Below are positions 50,958 to 60,065 of a stretch of 64,000 nt of DNA, piece by piece. Source of the stretch: JAJFFW01 sp038534195 (GTDB taxonomy: Bacteria > Pseudomonadota > Alphaproteobacteria > Caulobacterales > Parvularculaceae); contig JBCAXE010000010.1 of the NCBI GenBank assembly GCA_038534195.1, positions 24,510-88,509 on the forward strand, read 5' to 3'. The position numbers were made by a program, and so were the translations under genes. The notes under the pieces were generated by a model that was not told the origin of the DNA, did no database searches, and saw nothing but the letters and a program-made list of their open reading frames with translations. Each line of letters opens with the position of its first letter. The stretch's first letter is position 1.

Positions 50958-51773
50958 TTGCCCAGCCGTCCCACTCCCCGCGTTCTCGCCATCGCCAATC
51001 AGAAAGGCGGCGTCGGCAAGACGACCACTGCGATCAACTTGTCGACGGCGCTGGCGGCGGTGGGCGAGCGTGTTTTGATGATTGACCTCGATCCGCAGGG
51101 CAACGCTTCCACGGGGCTTGGCGTGGCGTCTTCCGACCGTGACGTAACGACCTATGACGTGCTCATGGGCGAGTATCGTCTGGAGGCCGCCGTCGTGGAC
51201 ACGGGCATACCGCGTCTGAAACTTGCGCCCGGCGGCGTCGATCTAGCCGGCGCCGAGGTGGAGCTGATCGACGCGGACCGACGACACTTCCGCCTTAAGG
51301 ACGCGTTCGAGGAGTATTCGCGCCAGGCGGCGTCCGATGAGGCGTTCACCTATGTGGTGATCGATTGTCCGCCATCCTTGAGCCTTTTGACGGTCAACGC
51401 GCTGGCGGCGTCCGATGCGGTGATCATTCCGCTGCAGACCGAGTTCTTCGCCCTTGAAGGGTTGAGCCAGATTCTCCGAACGCTGGAGACTGTGCGTGAG
51501 CGGATCAATCCCGATCTCGTGCTGCAAGGGATCGTCCTGACCATGTATGACCGGCGCAACAATCTCTCCGCCCAGGTGGAAGACGATGTGCGCGCCCATA
51601 TGAACGACAAGGTCTTCAAGACGGTGATCCCGCGTAATGTGCGCATTTCCGAGGCCCCGAGTCATGGTAAGCCAGCCTTGCTTTACGACCTGAAATGCCC
51701 GGGCAGTCAGGCCTATATCCGGCTCGCGTCGGAAGTCATCCAGCGCGAAAAAGACGGCCGGCAGGCGGCGTAA
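50958..51773 (+). CDS. parA: Chromosome partitioning ATPase ParA
   Basis: A 271-residue deviant Walker ATPase that moves ParB-parS complexes during chromosome segregation. Motifs: NQKGGVGKTTTAINL (Walker A with signature lysine), DLDPQGNASTGLG and VIDCPPSLSLLTVNAL. It starts at TTG; no ATG lies at the right place and residue spacing before the Walker motif fits. It is part of mnmE-mnmG-rsmG-parA-parB, with parS sites clustered just upstream. Confidence 0.95.
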   Translation: MPSRPTPRVLAIANQKGGVGKTTTAINLSTALAAVGERVLMIDLDPQGNASTGLGVASSDRDVTTYDVLMGEYRLEAAVVDTGIPRLKLAPGGVDLAGAEVELIDADRRHFRLKDAFEEYSRQAASDEAFTYVVIDCPPSLSLLTVNALAASDAVIIPLQTEFFALEGLSQILRTLETVRERINPDLVLQGIVLTMYDRRNNLSAQVEDDVRAHMNDKVFKTVIPRNVRISEAPSHGKPALLYDLKCPGSQAYIRLASEVIQREKDGRQAA

Positions 51774-51790
51774 AAAGAGAAGAAAAAACG

Positions 51791-52729
51791 ATGGCCGCAC
51801 AAAAGAAAAAAGCCGGAAAGGGCCTGGGGCGGGGGCTCGACGCGCTCCTCGGCGACTCGCCGAAGAAGCGTGAAACCGTTGAAAGTAAAAGTGAAAAGGG
51901 CGGGGCCGATGGCCCGCGCCCACGTCAGACCCTGCCGTTGGAAGCGCTGAAGCCGAACCCCGACCAGCCGCGTCGCGCCTTCAATGAGGATGCGATCGCC
52001 GACCTCGCCGTGTCGATCAAGGCGCGCGGGCTCCTACAGCCGATTTTGGTGCGCCCGCTGCCGGGCGGCGACTATGAGATCGTCGCCGGCGAGCGGCGGT
52101 GGCGCGCCGCGCAAAAAGCGCAACTCCACGATGTCCCAGTTTTAATCCGTGAACTGAGCGACCAGGAGACCGCCGAGATTGCGCTGATCGAGAATATTCA
52201 GCGTGTCGATCTCAACCCGATCGAGGAGGCCGAAGCCTATCAGCGCCTCGCCGATGTTTATGGGCGCAAGCAGGAGCAGATCGCCAAGGCGGTGGGCAAG
52301 TCGCGCAGCCATGTGGCGAACATGATGCGGCTTCTCGATCTGCCCAAGGCGACCCGCGCCGCCGCCATGGTCGGCGACATCACCATGGGTCACGCCCGCG
52401 CCCTTCTCGGCGCGCCGGATCCGGACGCTCTTTGCGTCAGGATCGTGCAGGAACAGCTTTCCGTGCGGGAAACCGAGGCGCTCGTTAAGGCGCTCACGGC
52501 AGCTTCCAATAGCGGCAAAAAGCCGTTTCTGGAGGAGCCGAAAGCCAAATCGTCCGGGGCCAAAAAAGACGCTGACACCTGCGCCCTTGAGGCCGATCTC
52601 GCGGCGGCCTTGGGCCTTGAGGTTGAAATCGAGCACTCGAAAAAGGGCGCCGGCGCGGTGACGATCCGCTACCTCAATCTCGACCAGCTCGACGATGTAG
52701 TCCGCAGACTGATGGATGCAGGCGTCTAG
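51791..52729 (+). CDS. parB: Chromosome partitioning protein ParB
   Basis: Binds parS, slides as a CTP clamp and spreads along DNA. At 312 residues from the ATG at 51791 it has the lysine-rich start with GLGRGLDALLG, the CTP-binding GERRWR (residues 100-105) and ENIQR motifs, a helix-turn-helix (QEQIAKAVGKSRSHVANMMR) and a C-terminal dimer domain. The frame is open upstream into parA, but the family begins here. It follows parA by 17 bp. Confidence 0.96.
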   Translation: MAAQKKKAGKGLGRGLDALLGDSPKKRETVESKSEKGGADGPRPRQTLPLEALKPNPDQPRRAFNEDAIADLAVSIKARGLLQPILVRPLPGGDYEIVAGERRWRAAQKAQLHDVPVLIRELSDQETAEIALIENIQRVDLNPIEEAEAYQRLADVYGRKQEQIAKAVGKSRSHVANMMRLLDLPKATRAAAMVGDITMGHARALLGAPDPDALCVRIVQEQLSVRETEALVKALTAASNSGKKPFLEEPKAKSSGAKKDADTCALEADLAAALGLEVEIEHSKKGAGAVTIRYLNLDQLDDVVRRLMDAGV

Positions 52730-52750
52730 GCATTCATCATTGTCAGGCCA

Positions 52751-53305
52751 TCACTGGTCGACGATGAATACCGATCCTTTGCGTTTTTCTTTCTCGTGGC
52801 GCCGGTCGAGACCGCGTTCATCGACCCCCTCGACGACCATGTCGAGAAGCATTTCGCGGCATTCCCCGACGCCTTCCTCGACTTCCCGCCATTGGCAGAA
52901 AACGCCGATTTCGGTTTGCAGGCGTTCATAGAAGCGACGCGTGCCGCCAACCGTATCGAGATCCTGGTCGGTGAAGTTAAACGTAAACACCGATTCCGGC
53001 GCCTCATCTGCCGGCGCGCCCGCTGTTTTCTTTTCGTGTAAGTCTGTCAGGCTCTTATCGTCCAGATTCTCCACCGTCTGGGCGATCGTCATGCGGCGGC
53101 AAGCGTCGCTCATTTCCTCGCCCGCGCAGCGCTCTTCGGCTTCCTCGCCGAGGCGCTTGTAGATGCGTTTTATGCCCTGGCTGCTGTCCAGCGTTTCCTG
53201 ATCATAATGAAAAACAAATGGCGGCGGCGCTGCAAACGCCGCGCTGGCCGTCATGGCGCTGATCGCAGCGCCGGCCAATAATGCTCTGATTGATTTCACG
53301 CCCAT
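52751..53305 (-). CDS. Exported protein with two UrcA-like repeats
   Basis: A 184-residue protein with a signal peptide (cleavage near AFAAP). Two similar halves follow, each with a pattern FxFxYDxxxLDxxxGxxRxYxRL and a pair of cysteines (RC-SDAC about residues 59-68; FC-GEC about 134-147). The pattern resembles the UrcA family, usually found as a single copy. The C-terminus is highly charged. It converges on parB. The function is unknown. Confidence 0.65.
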   Translation of the reverse strand: MGVKSIRALLAGAAISAMTASAAFAAPPPFVFHYDQETLDSSQGIKRIYKRLGEEAEERCAGEEMSDACRRMTIAQTVENLDDKSLTDLHEKKTAGAPADEAPESVFTFNFTDQDLDTVGGTRRFYERLQTEIGVFCQWREVEEGVGECREMLLDMVVEGVDERGLDRRHEKEKRKGSVFIVDQ

Positions 53306-53413
53306 GGCGCACCTTCCCTTCTGTGTCTTGGTTCTCAGAAGGATAGGTCGAGGGAGGCGTGCGTTGGTTTGACAAAGGTCAATCGGCGTTCAGGGGCAGG
53401 CGGCCAATGGGGT

Positions 53414-54469
53414 TTATCGGCCCGCCATATGCGATAGGCGCAGGGCGGTGCGCTCCACGATTTCGCGTTGCGGTGAGCCCGTTGTCTTGGCGGCGAGTTC
53501 CGCTTCGATCAGCATATCGAGCGCCATGTCGAGGCGCTTCATCGGCCATCGCCGCAAGCGCCGCTCAAACGGCTTTTGTTCGATATAAAACACCGGCGGC
53601 TTCAAGCGTTTCATGGCGCTCGCGGGGGCGTCGCCCTGCGCCACATAGGTTTGCGCCGTATGCAGACGGCTGAAAGCGCGCTGCAACGAACGCAAGAGGC
53701 CGATGGGGCTTGCGCCGGCGCGGGCCGACCGGTGCAGCGCGGCCGCCAATATATCGGGCGCGCCGTCCGCCACCGCGTCCGCGGCTTCGTTGATAACGTC
53801 GCCTACGCCGTCGACCAGCATGATTTTCACGTCCTCTAGGCTGATCTCGCCGGGGCCGTTGCGCTGGTCTTTCAGCCCCTTGTAGAGAATAAGCTTGTCG
53901 ATTTCCGACCGGCTAACGCCCCGGTCTTCGCCAAGGAGCGAGATCAGAAAATCCAGCGCGTCCTTTTCAAACGTCAGATTTTCGGCCTGCGCCGCTTCCA
54001 TGGCGAGAGCGCGCACGTCGCCGGGACCGTCCACGTAACAGGGCAGGGCGGCGGCGCGCTTGGCCTTTTCAAACATCTTGCGCAAGCCGGAGCGGGGGGT
54101 CAGCTCTCCCGTCTCAATAATGGTGAGGGCGTTGGCGGTCAGATAGCCGTCATCAAGGCCGTCGATCAGGGCCTGCGCCGCCTTGGCGGCGGTCTCGCCC
54201 TGGGTTTTGAGGCGCACCACGCGCTCGCCGCCGGCGAAAGAAAGCGCCGCCGCTTCGTCCGCGAGCCGGGCCGGTTCCGCCTTCACGTCGGCGTCGGTGA
54301 GATCAATATAATTGAAGGGGTCCTTGAAATCGTCGACCACGGATTTGGCCAATGCGTCTGCGCGCTCGCGCACAAGACCATTGTCGGGTCCGTAGATGAG
54401 AACAGCGGCGATTGATTTGTCTCTGGACTGAACAAAGGCGGCGATGTCGCGCCCTTTGAGCGCCGTCAT
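53414..54469 (-). CDS. holA: DNA polymerase III subunit delta
   Basis: The clamp-loader delta subunit, which opens the sliding clamp. At 351 residues it has the usual N-terminal start (LKGRDIAAFVQSRDKSIAAV, LIYGPDNGLVRERAD) and the C-terminal block SPIGLLRSLQRAFSRL. Its ATG overlaps the lptE stop by 4 bp; the order leuS-lptE-holA is conserved in alphaproteobacteria and other Proteobacteria. Confidence 0.93.
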   Translation of the reverse strand: MTALKGRDIAAFVQSRDKSIAAVLIYGPDNGLVRERADALAKSVVDDFKDPFNYIDLTDADVKAEPARLADEAAALSFAGGERVVRLKTQGETAAKAAQALIDGLDDGYLTANALTIIETGELTPRSGLRKMFEKAKRAAALPCYVDGPGDVRALAMEAAQAENLTFEKDALDFLISLLGEDRGVSRSEIDKLILYKGLKDQRNGPGEISLEDVKIMLVDGVGDVINEAADAVADGAPDILAAALHRSARAGASPIGLLRSLQRAFSRLHTAQTYVAQGDAPASAMKRLKPPVFYIEQKPFERRLRRWPMKRLDMALDMLIEAELAAKTTGSPQREIVERTALRLSHMAGR

Positions 54470-55017
54470 CGCGTATAGTCCCGATCGAACTCTATTTCCG
54501 GGCGCTCGCGTTTTTCGCGCTCTATTTCCGTTTCGTCATTTAACGTCAGGAGGATATCGCGCTCGATTTCTTCGATCAGCGTTTTGGCGGCTTTTTCTTT
54601 CGCCGCCTCTTCAGCGAACAGCGTCGAATATTGCGAGGTCACCACATTAAAGGCGGCGATCGCTTCGGCTGATCCGCGGAACCTCTTCCCGTCGGAGCGC
54701 CGGATCAGCGTATAATCGGCGCGCAGAAGATAATTGAAGCGGGTCACTGATGCATCGATCTGGACCGCCAGCCGCTGGGCGAATTCTTCCGCTTCCAGAA
54801 GCAGATCATATTCCGGGGTTGCGTCGCCGGCGAGCGCCTGACGGCTCGTATAGGCTCGCGTCACCAGCGGTTTGATCGATGGGGCGGCCGAGACGCCGGC
54901 GAGATTGATGTTTTTGAGCGCCGCGGCGTTCGCCCCTTCCTTGGTGGCGTAAACCGGCGTGAAGCCGCAGGACTGGAGCAGCAACGCGGCGGCGATCAGG
55001 GTCATACAAAAGCGCAT
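54466..55017 (-). CDS. lptE: LPS assembly lipoprotein LptE
   Basis: Outer-membrane lipoprotein that plugs LptD in lipopolysaccharide export. At 183 residues from the ATG at 55017 the signal peptide ends in lipobox LQSCGF (Cys17), followed by the FTPVY motif common to LptE. The C-terminus is Glu/Arg-rich. The longer frame upstream overlaps the SYLF gene and lacks a signal, so it is not used. Coupled to holA. Confidence 0.88.
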   Translation of the reverse strand: MRFCMTLIAAALLLQSCGFTPVYATKEGANAAALKNINLAGVSAAPSIKPLVTRAYTSRQALAGDATPEYDLLLEAEEFAQRLAVQIDASVTRFNYLLRADYTLIRRSDGKRFRGSAEAIAAFNVVTSQYSTLFAEEAAKEKAAKTLIEEIERDILLTLNDETEIEREKRERPEIEFDRDYTR

Positions 55018-55085
55018 GGTCCCTTTTCGCCTATTCAAGGGGTCATTGGAAGGGCCCATCAGAAGGGCAGGGCGGAAAGTCGCCG

Positions 55086-55772
55086 TTACTTGCGGGCGAG
55101 GGCGGCGACCGCCTGTCGGAGCGGCGCTGACGCCGGGTTGGACACCCGGTTGTTCAGAATAATATCGTTGGGGGACGGATCGCCGCCGAAATAGGCGCGG
55201 TTCCATTTATTGTTGATCTTCAGGACCACGCCTTCGACGCTGACGGAGCCGAAGAGACCCTTGGACTGCGAGAACGCAATGATGTCAGCGGTTTGCGCTT
55301 TGGCGCCGCCGCCGACCGTGCCTGCGGCGATCGACAGATCGGCGCCAAGTTTCACAGACGATGATAACACCTGATTGACGCCGCGTTCGGTCATGATCGC
55401 CAGAATGATTTCCGCCACTTCGCCGCCCGCCTGAAACCCGAAAGACAAAGAGCTGACGCGCAGAAAATTTGGATGGGACCAGCCGCCGCCGGCGAGGCGG
55501 GCGAGAACGACGCCGTTGCCGCCTGACCCGCCGACCAGAAACCCAGCGCGCACTGATTTTGGAATAACGATCAGCGCCTTGGCGTCGGCGGCGTAACTCC
55601 AGAGCCCGGCGAAATCATCATTGCGGGTGAAGCTCTCCACTGTCCGTGTCGCGTCTTTCACGAGCCGATACGCCTTCTCTTGCCGGCCTGCATAAGCGGG
55701 GCCCGCTGCGCCCGCCGCCAGCGCCCCGCCGATCGCCACCCGCCGGGTCAGTGTCGTGTTTCTATTCGTCAT
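55086..55772 (-). CDS. SYLF-domain (Ysc84-like) exported protein
   Basis: A 228-residue protein with a Tat-like signal (TRRVAIGGALAAGAAG). The SYLF domain follows (AKALIVIPKSVRAGFLVGGS, GGWSHPNFLRVSSLSFGFQA, then KGLFGSVSVEGVVL). SYLF/Ysc84 domains bind lipids in eukaryotes and are found in periplasmic proteins of bacteria, where the role is unknown. It lies between leuS and lptE, two genes that are usually adjacent. Confidence 0.88.
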   Translation of the reverse strand: MTNRNTTLTRRVAIGGALAAGAAGPAYAGRQEKAYRLVKDATRTVESFTRNDDFAGLWSYAADAKALIVIPKSVRAGFLVGGSGGNGVVLARLAGGGWSHPNFLRVSSLSFGFQAGGEVAEIILAIMTERGVNQVLSSSVKLGADLSIAAGTVGGGAKAQTADIIAFSQSKGLFGSVSVEGVVLKINNKWNRAYFGGDPSPNDIILNNRVSNPASAPLRQAVAALARK

Positions 55773-55808
55773 CCGGTTCTCCCTCTTATGTTTTCGCCGA
55801 AAGGCGTT

Positions 55809-56561
55809 TCACCCCTTCGCCGCTTCCTCTGCAAACGCGGCGCGCGCGCGGTCGCCAGCGTCGCCGGGCGTGTTTCTCACTTCTTTCACAAAGTCCAAAA
55901 TTAAACGGCAGTAACGCGGATCGTCTTGCGCCGCGGCGCCCACCACGGCGAGTTCCTCGTCGGTCATGCCGTTCGCCTGAAGCGCGCCGACAATTGCGGC
56001 CCAATCGGCGTCAGTGACCGGCGTTCTTTCCACCGGCGTGTCGATGCCTGCGCGGAGCGCGCGAAACATGATCGCGCCGGTCTCATCAATCGTCGCATTA
56101 TAATTGGTGATCCCCTTGGCCGTCACCGCGATCGGGCCCTGTGCGGCGACGGCGGCGCAGAGTTCGTCGCCCTCGCCGGCGCGAACCTCTTCGATCAGGC
56201 GAATATTGCCGTCGATCAGCGCCGTGATGTCAGTGGACGGCGCTTTGGCGATGGCGGCGCTATGTTTCCGGCGCACCGCGGCGGCGGCGGCGGCCGAACG
56301 TTTTGTGATTTGATCGGTGTTCGATGACGACTTCACGCCATCTAGAATATCGCCGAGCATCGCGTCGTAATCATCCGGGAACGCCGCTTTCATGGCCGCC
56401 ATGGTTTTTGGCAGCGCGTTGGCGAGATCTGCTTCGAGCTTTTCTTCTGTGTAAAGTGCTTTTTGCCCTTCAAAGATCGCCGTTTTCGTGAAAAGGCCGC
56501 CAAGTTGCGCCCCGATCAGGCCGACAATTACAGCCCCGATTACGCCCAGATATTTCTTCAT
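55809..56561 (-). CDS. Hypothetical membrane-anchored protein in the leuS-lptE interval
   Basis: A 250-residue protein with one N-terminal membrane span (residues 5-23, GVIGAVIVGLIGAQLGGLF) and a mostly helical soluble part, Ala- and Asp-rich. No named domain is recognised. It follows leuS by 34 bp and precedes the SYLF gene by 36 bp, so it is probably cotranscribed with both. Its two cysteines (ELC, RYC) could form a periplasmic disulfide. Confidence 0.75.
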   Translation of the reverse strand: MKKYLGVIGAVIVGLIGAQLGGLFTKTAIFEGQKALYTEEKLEADLANALPKTMAAMKAAFPDDYDAMLGDILDGVKSSSNTDQITKRSAAAAAAVRRKHSAAIAKAPSTDITALIDGNIRLIEEVRAGEGDELCAAVAAQGPIAVTAKGITNYNATIDETGAIMFRALRAGIDTPVERTPVTDADWAAIVGALQANGMTDEELAVVGAAAQDDPRYCRLILDFVKEVRNTPGDAGDRARAAFAEEAAKG

Positions 56562-56595
56562 AGAAGCCCCCTCGTGCGTCCCCTGACGCGTATGA

Positions 56596-59196
56596 CTAAG
56601 CGGCGACTATATTCACAATCCGTCCCGGAACGACAATCACTTTACGAACTGTTTTGCCTTCCAGGTGGCGGCGCACGTCAGGGTCGGCCATGGCGAGCGC
56701 CTCCACGGCGTCCTTGTCGGCATCGCCGGGGGTTTCCAGCTCGCCGCGGCGTTTGCCGTTGATCTGAACGCCAAGGGTAACCGTGTCTTTGGTGAGGAGC
56801 GCCGCGTCCGCCGCCGGCCATGGTGCGTCGCAGACGAGCCCCTCGCCGCCGAGCGTCTCCCAGGCTTCTTCAGCGAGATGGGGCGTGAACGGCGCGATCA
56901 GCCGCGCCAGCGCCGACAAGGCTTCAGCCGTCGCCCAGTCGCCCGCAGTCGATTTGCGCAAGGCGTTCAAGAACTCATAGAGCCGCGCAATCGCTTTGTT
57001 GAAGCGGAAATGCTCAATGTCGTCGGTGACCCCGGCGATGGCGCTGTGTGTCGCGCGTCGCAGATCGAGGTCCGGCCCTTGTGCGTCAGGCGCAGCGGCG
57101 AGGTCCACATATTTCAATGTGAACTTTTGCTCCGCGATAGTGTCCCAGATGCGATTGATCAGCTTCCAGGCGCCGACGACGCCTGAGTCCGTCCACTCCA
57201 CATCCCGTTCGGGCGGAGAGTCCGACAGCATAAACCAGCGCGCGGCGTCGGCCCCATACGTGTCGGCAATCTCTTCCGGCGAGACGACGTTCTTCTTCGA
57301 CTTCGACATCTTTTCGATGGGACCAACGATGACAGGCGCGCCGTCAGACGCGCGTACGATGGTTCCGTCTTTTCTGACGACTTCTTCAGGCAGGAGCCAT
57401 CGGTCTTTCAATGGTTTGCTCTCGTCAGGATCGAGATACGTCTCGTGGACCACCATGCCTTGCGTGAACAAATTGTCGAATGGTTCCGATACGGATAAAT
57501 GTCCCGTTTCCTTCATCGCTCTTGTGAAATAACGCGCGTAGAGGAGGTGCAGGATCGCGTGTTCAATGCCGCCGATATATTGATCGACGGGCAGCCAGTA
57601 ATCGACGTCGTCGCGATCCACCGGCTTGTCATCGCGCGCGGCGGCGAAGCGCGCGAAATACCAGCTTGAATCCATGAAAGTATCAAACGTGTCGGTCTCG
57701 CGCCGGGCGGCTTTTCCGCATTGCGGGCAATCAACCGCGAGCCAACCTTCTGCGCGCCCGAGCGGGTTGCCAGGGATTTTAAACTCGGCGGCGTCCACCT
57801 TCGGCAAGGTCACCGGCAGGTCGCTTTCCGGCACGGGCACGACGCCGCACGTCTCGCAATGGATCGCCGGGATTGGGCAACCCCAATAGCGTTGGCGCGA
57901 GACGCCCCAGTCGCGCAGGCGATAATTGGTCGTCGCTTCGCCCTGACCCATCGCCTCGATTTTCGCGATCGCGGCGGCGATCCCTTCCTCCACGGACATT
58001 CCGTTGAGAAAGTCGGAATTATAAAGGGTTCCGGGGCCCACATAGGCCTCGTCGCCGATCTCGAAGGTTTCCGGATCGGCGTCCGGCGGCAACACCACGG
58101 GGATCACCTCAAGACCGTATTTGCGAACGAAATCGAGGTCGCGCTGGTCGCCGGCCGGGCAACCGAAGATCGCGCCCGTCCCATATTGCATCAAAATGAA
58201 ATTCGCGATGTAGACCGGCAGCGTTTTACCCTCGATGAAGGGATGCTTCACCTTAAGGGGCAAGGCCATACCCTTTTTCTCGGCCTTCTCGACCGCTTCT
58301 TCCGAGGTGCCCGCCGCCTGGCATTCGGCGACGAAGCTTTCGATTTCCTTGCTGGATTTACTAAAATGCTCGGCAAGCGGATGATCCGGCGCCACAGCGC
58401 AAAAGCTTGCGCCGAACAGCGTGTCCGGGCGCGTCGTGTATATCTCAAGACCGTCAAAGTCCGCGGGCGGTGTTGTTCCGTCCGCGAAATGGAACTTCAT
58501 CTTCAAGCCCTTTGACTTGCCGATCCAGTTGCGTTGCATGAGCCGCACATTCTCCGGCCAGCCCTTTAGACGTCCGTCGTCGAGGGCCGCGAGAAGGTCG
58601 TCGGCCATGTCCGTAATCTTAAGAAACCATTGCGAAAGCGTTTTTCGCTCCACGGGCGCGCCGGATCGCCAGCCTTTGCCGTCGATCACTTGTTCGTTCG
58701 CCAAAACGGTGTGATCGACCGGATCCCAGTTCACCTGGGACTCCTTGCGCTCGACAAAACCCTTCTTCCAGAAATCCAGAAACAGTTTCTGCTCATGCCG
58801 GTAATACTCAGGATCGCAGGTGGCGAGTTCGCGCGACCAGTCGATCGCGAGGCCCATCTGTTTGAGCTGTCCGCGCATGATCTCGATATTGCCGCGGGTC
58901 CAGTCCTCCGGGTGTCCGCCGGTCGCCATGGCGGCGTTTTCCGCGGGCATACCGAACGCGTCCCACCCCATCGGATGGAGTACATTAAAGCCCGTCGCCC
59001 GTTTGTATCGCGCGACCACGTCGCCCATGGCGTAGTTGCGCACATGCCCGATATGGATACGTCCCGACGGGTAGGGGAACATTTCCAGGACATAGTATTT
59101 TGGCTTGGATTTGTCGGCGGCGGTTTCGAAGACCTTGCCGGCTTCCCAGCGCTCGCGCCATTTGGGTTCGACTTCTTTTGGGTTGTAGCGGGACAT
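56596..59196 (-). CDS. leuS: Leucyl-tRNA synthetase
   Basis: Charges tRNA-Leu, with an editing domain for mischarged products. At 866 residues it has the class I motifs HIGH (FPYPSGRIHIGHVRNY, about residue 45) and KMSKS (KMSKSKKNV, about residue 630), an insert with zinc-type cysteines (CETCGV, CPQCG) and the C-terminal anticodon-binding helices. It begins the leftward leuS-(250 aa)-SYLF-lptE-holA run after the terminator that closes the DUF3576 gene. Confidence 0.97.
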   Translation of the reverse strand: MSRYNPKEVEPKWRERWEAGKVFETAADKSKPKYYVLEMFPYPSGRIHIGHVRNYAMGDVVARYKRATGFNVLHPMGWDAFGMPAENAAMATGGHPEDWTRGNIEIMRGQLKQMGLAIDWSRELATCDPEYYRHEQKLFLDFWKKGFVERKESQVNWDPVDHTVLANEQVIDGKGWRSGAPVERKTLSQWFLKITDMADDLLAALDDGRLKGWPENVRLMQRNWIGKSKGLKMKFHFADGTTPPADFDGLEIYTTRPDTLFGASFCAVAPDHPLAEHFSKSSKEIESFVAECQAAGTSEEAVEKAEKKGMALPLKVKHPFIEGKTLPVYIANFILMQYGTGAIFGCPAGDQRDLDFVRKYGLEVIPVVLPPDADPETFEIGDEAYVGPGTLYNSDFLNGMSVEEGIAAAIAKIEAMGQGEATTNYRLRDWGVSRQRYWGCPIPAIHCETCGVVPVPESDLPVTLPKVDAAEFKIPGNPLGRAEGWLAVDCPQCGKAARRETDTFDTFMDSSWYFARFAAARDDKPVDRDDVDYWLPVDQYIGGIEHAILHLLYARYFTRAMKETGHLSVSEPFDNLFTQGMVVHETYLDPDESKPLKDRWLLPEEVVRKDGTIVRASDGAPVIVGPIEKMSKSKKNVVSPEEIADTYGADAARWFMLSDSPPERDVEWTDSGVVGAWKLINRIWDTIAEQKFTLKYVDLAAAPDAQGPDLDLRRATHSAIAGVTDDIEHFRFNKAIARLYEFLNALRKSTAGDWATAEALSALARLIAPFTPHLAEEAWETLGGEGLVCDAPWPAADAALLTKDTVTLGVQINGKRRGELETPGDADKDAVEALAMADPDVRRHLEGKTVRKVIVVPGRIVNIVAA

Positions 59197-59220
59197 CGGT
59201 TTGCTCAGCTTTTGGTCATA

Positions 59221-59250
59221 AAAAAACGGCGCATGAAAGCGCCGTTTTGC
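59221..59250 (-). terminator. Terminator between the DUF3576 gene and leuS
   Basis: AAAACGGCGC pairs with GCGCCGTTTT around ATGAAA; the minus strand gains an extended T run (seven A on the plus strand), so it acts leftward. Confidence 0.88.
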
Positions 59251-59269
59251 GTGAATCTGGCGCGGGCGT

Positions 59270-59734
59270 CTACTCGTCGAGCGTATTGAGACGGAGTTGG
59301 CGGGCGCGGGTCAGGATGGCGTTTTCGATCTCGCGGCCGGTCGCCGGATTGATGCTGGCGTCCTGCCAGTCGTCGGCGAGGCGGGTCTGGCGGAAGACCG
59401 CCACCCGCAACGCGTCGGCCCGCAAGGCGCTGTCGAGGATATAGACATTAACTTTGAAGCGCTCGGCCGGCGTTTCCGGATTGGAGTACCAGTCCGTGAT
59501 AATCAGGCCCGCAATCGGGTCGGCGGAGAAAACGGGAAGAAAATCAAGGGTTTCGAGGGATGCGGCCCACAGATACCGGTTTACGGTGGTCGCTTGTCCG
59601 CCCTTTGACCCCAATGAATAGGACGGCAGCCCCACATTACGGTTATTGTCGCCGCCGCTGGCGCAAGCGGTCAGCGCCGCAACCGCGAATGCGGTCATTA
59701 ACACTTTGAAAGTGTGAGTATTTTCAGGTTTCAT
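59270..59734 (-). CDS. DUF3576 lipoprotein
   Basis: A 154-residue lipoprotein (lipobox LTAC) of the DUF3576 family, found in alphaproteobacteria upstream of leuS. The block LWAASLETLDFLPVFSADPI, then GLIITDWY is characteristic, as is the C-terminal AILTRARQLRL. The start at 59734 gives a proper signal peptide. Probably periplasmic or outer-membrane attached; exact function unknown. Conserved context with leuS-lptE suggests a link with envelope assembly. Confidence 0.87.
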   Translation of the reverse strand: MKPENTHTFKVLMTAFAVAALTACASGGDNNRNVGLPSYSLGSKGGQATTVNRYLWAASLETLDFLPVFSADPIAGLIITDWYSNPETPAERFKVNVYILDSALRADALRVAVFRQTRLADDWQDASINPATGREIENAILTRARQLRLNTLDE

Positions 59735-60065
59735 GGGGTAAGGAATTCCGGCATCTATACGCGGACCAGCCGCTGACGTGACTTTCCTACCACAAACCGC
59801 CAATTACACAACTGTCGGGGGGTGTGCGCCTTGACCGTTCCTTGCGCGGGACTTTATGAATTGAGTAGGAAAATTGTGGTTCCGTTCACTATGTGTGCGG
59901 AAATGCGATGTTTGTAAGGCGCACGGGGTCGGCCATGGCCGAAGCGCCTCGCCATCGCTCGCAGATGACTTGAGTACGCGTTACTTGACGAAGCGTTTAT
60001 TGGGTGCGTGGTTTTGGGGCGTTGAAGGGGCGAGTTGATGTGGGGTCCGATGGGCGGACGTCACA
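59735..60065. other. 331-bp gap between the DUF3576 gene and the porin gene
   Basis: A divergent promoter region. It contains a perfect 14-bp palindrome TCGGCCATGGCCGA at 59929-59942. I see no credible gene, RNA or repeat array in it. The porin's long, GC-poor upstream part suggests an extended leader or regulatory sites that I cannot assign. Confidence 0.5.
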
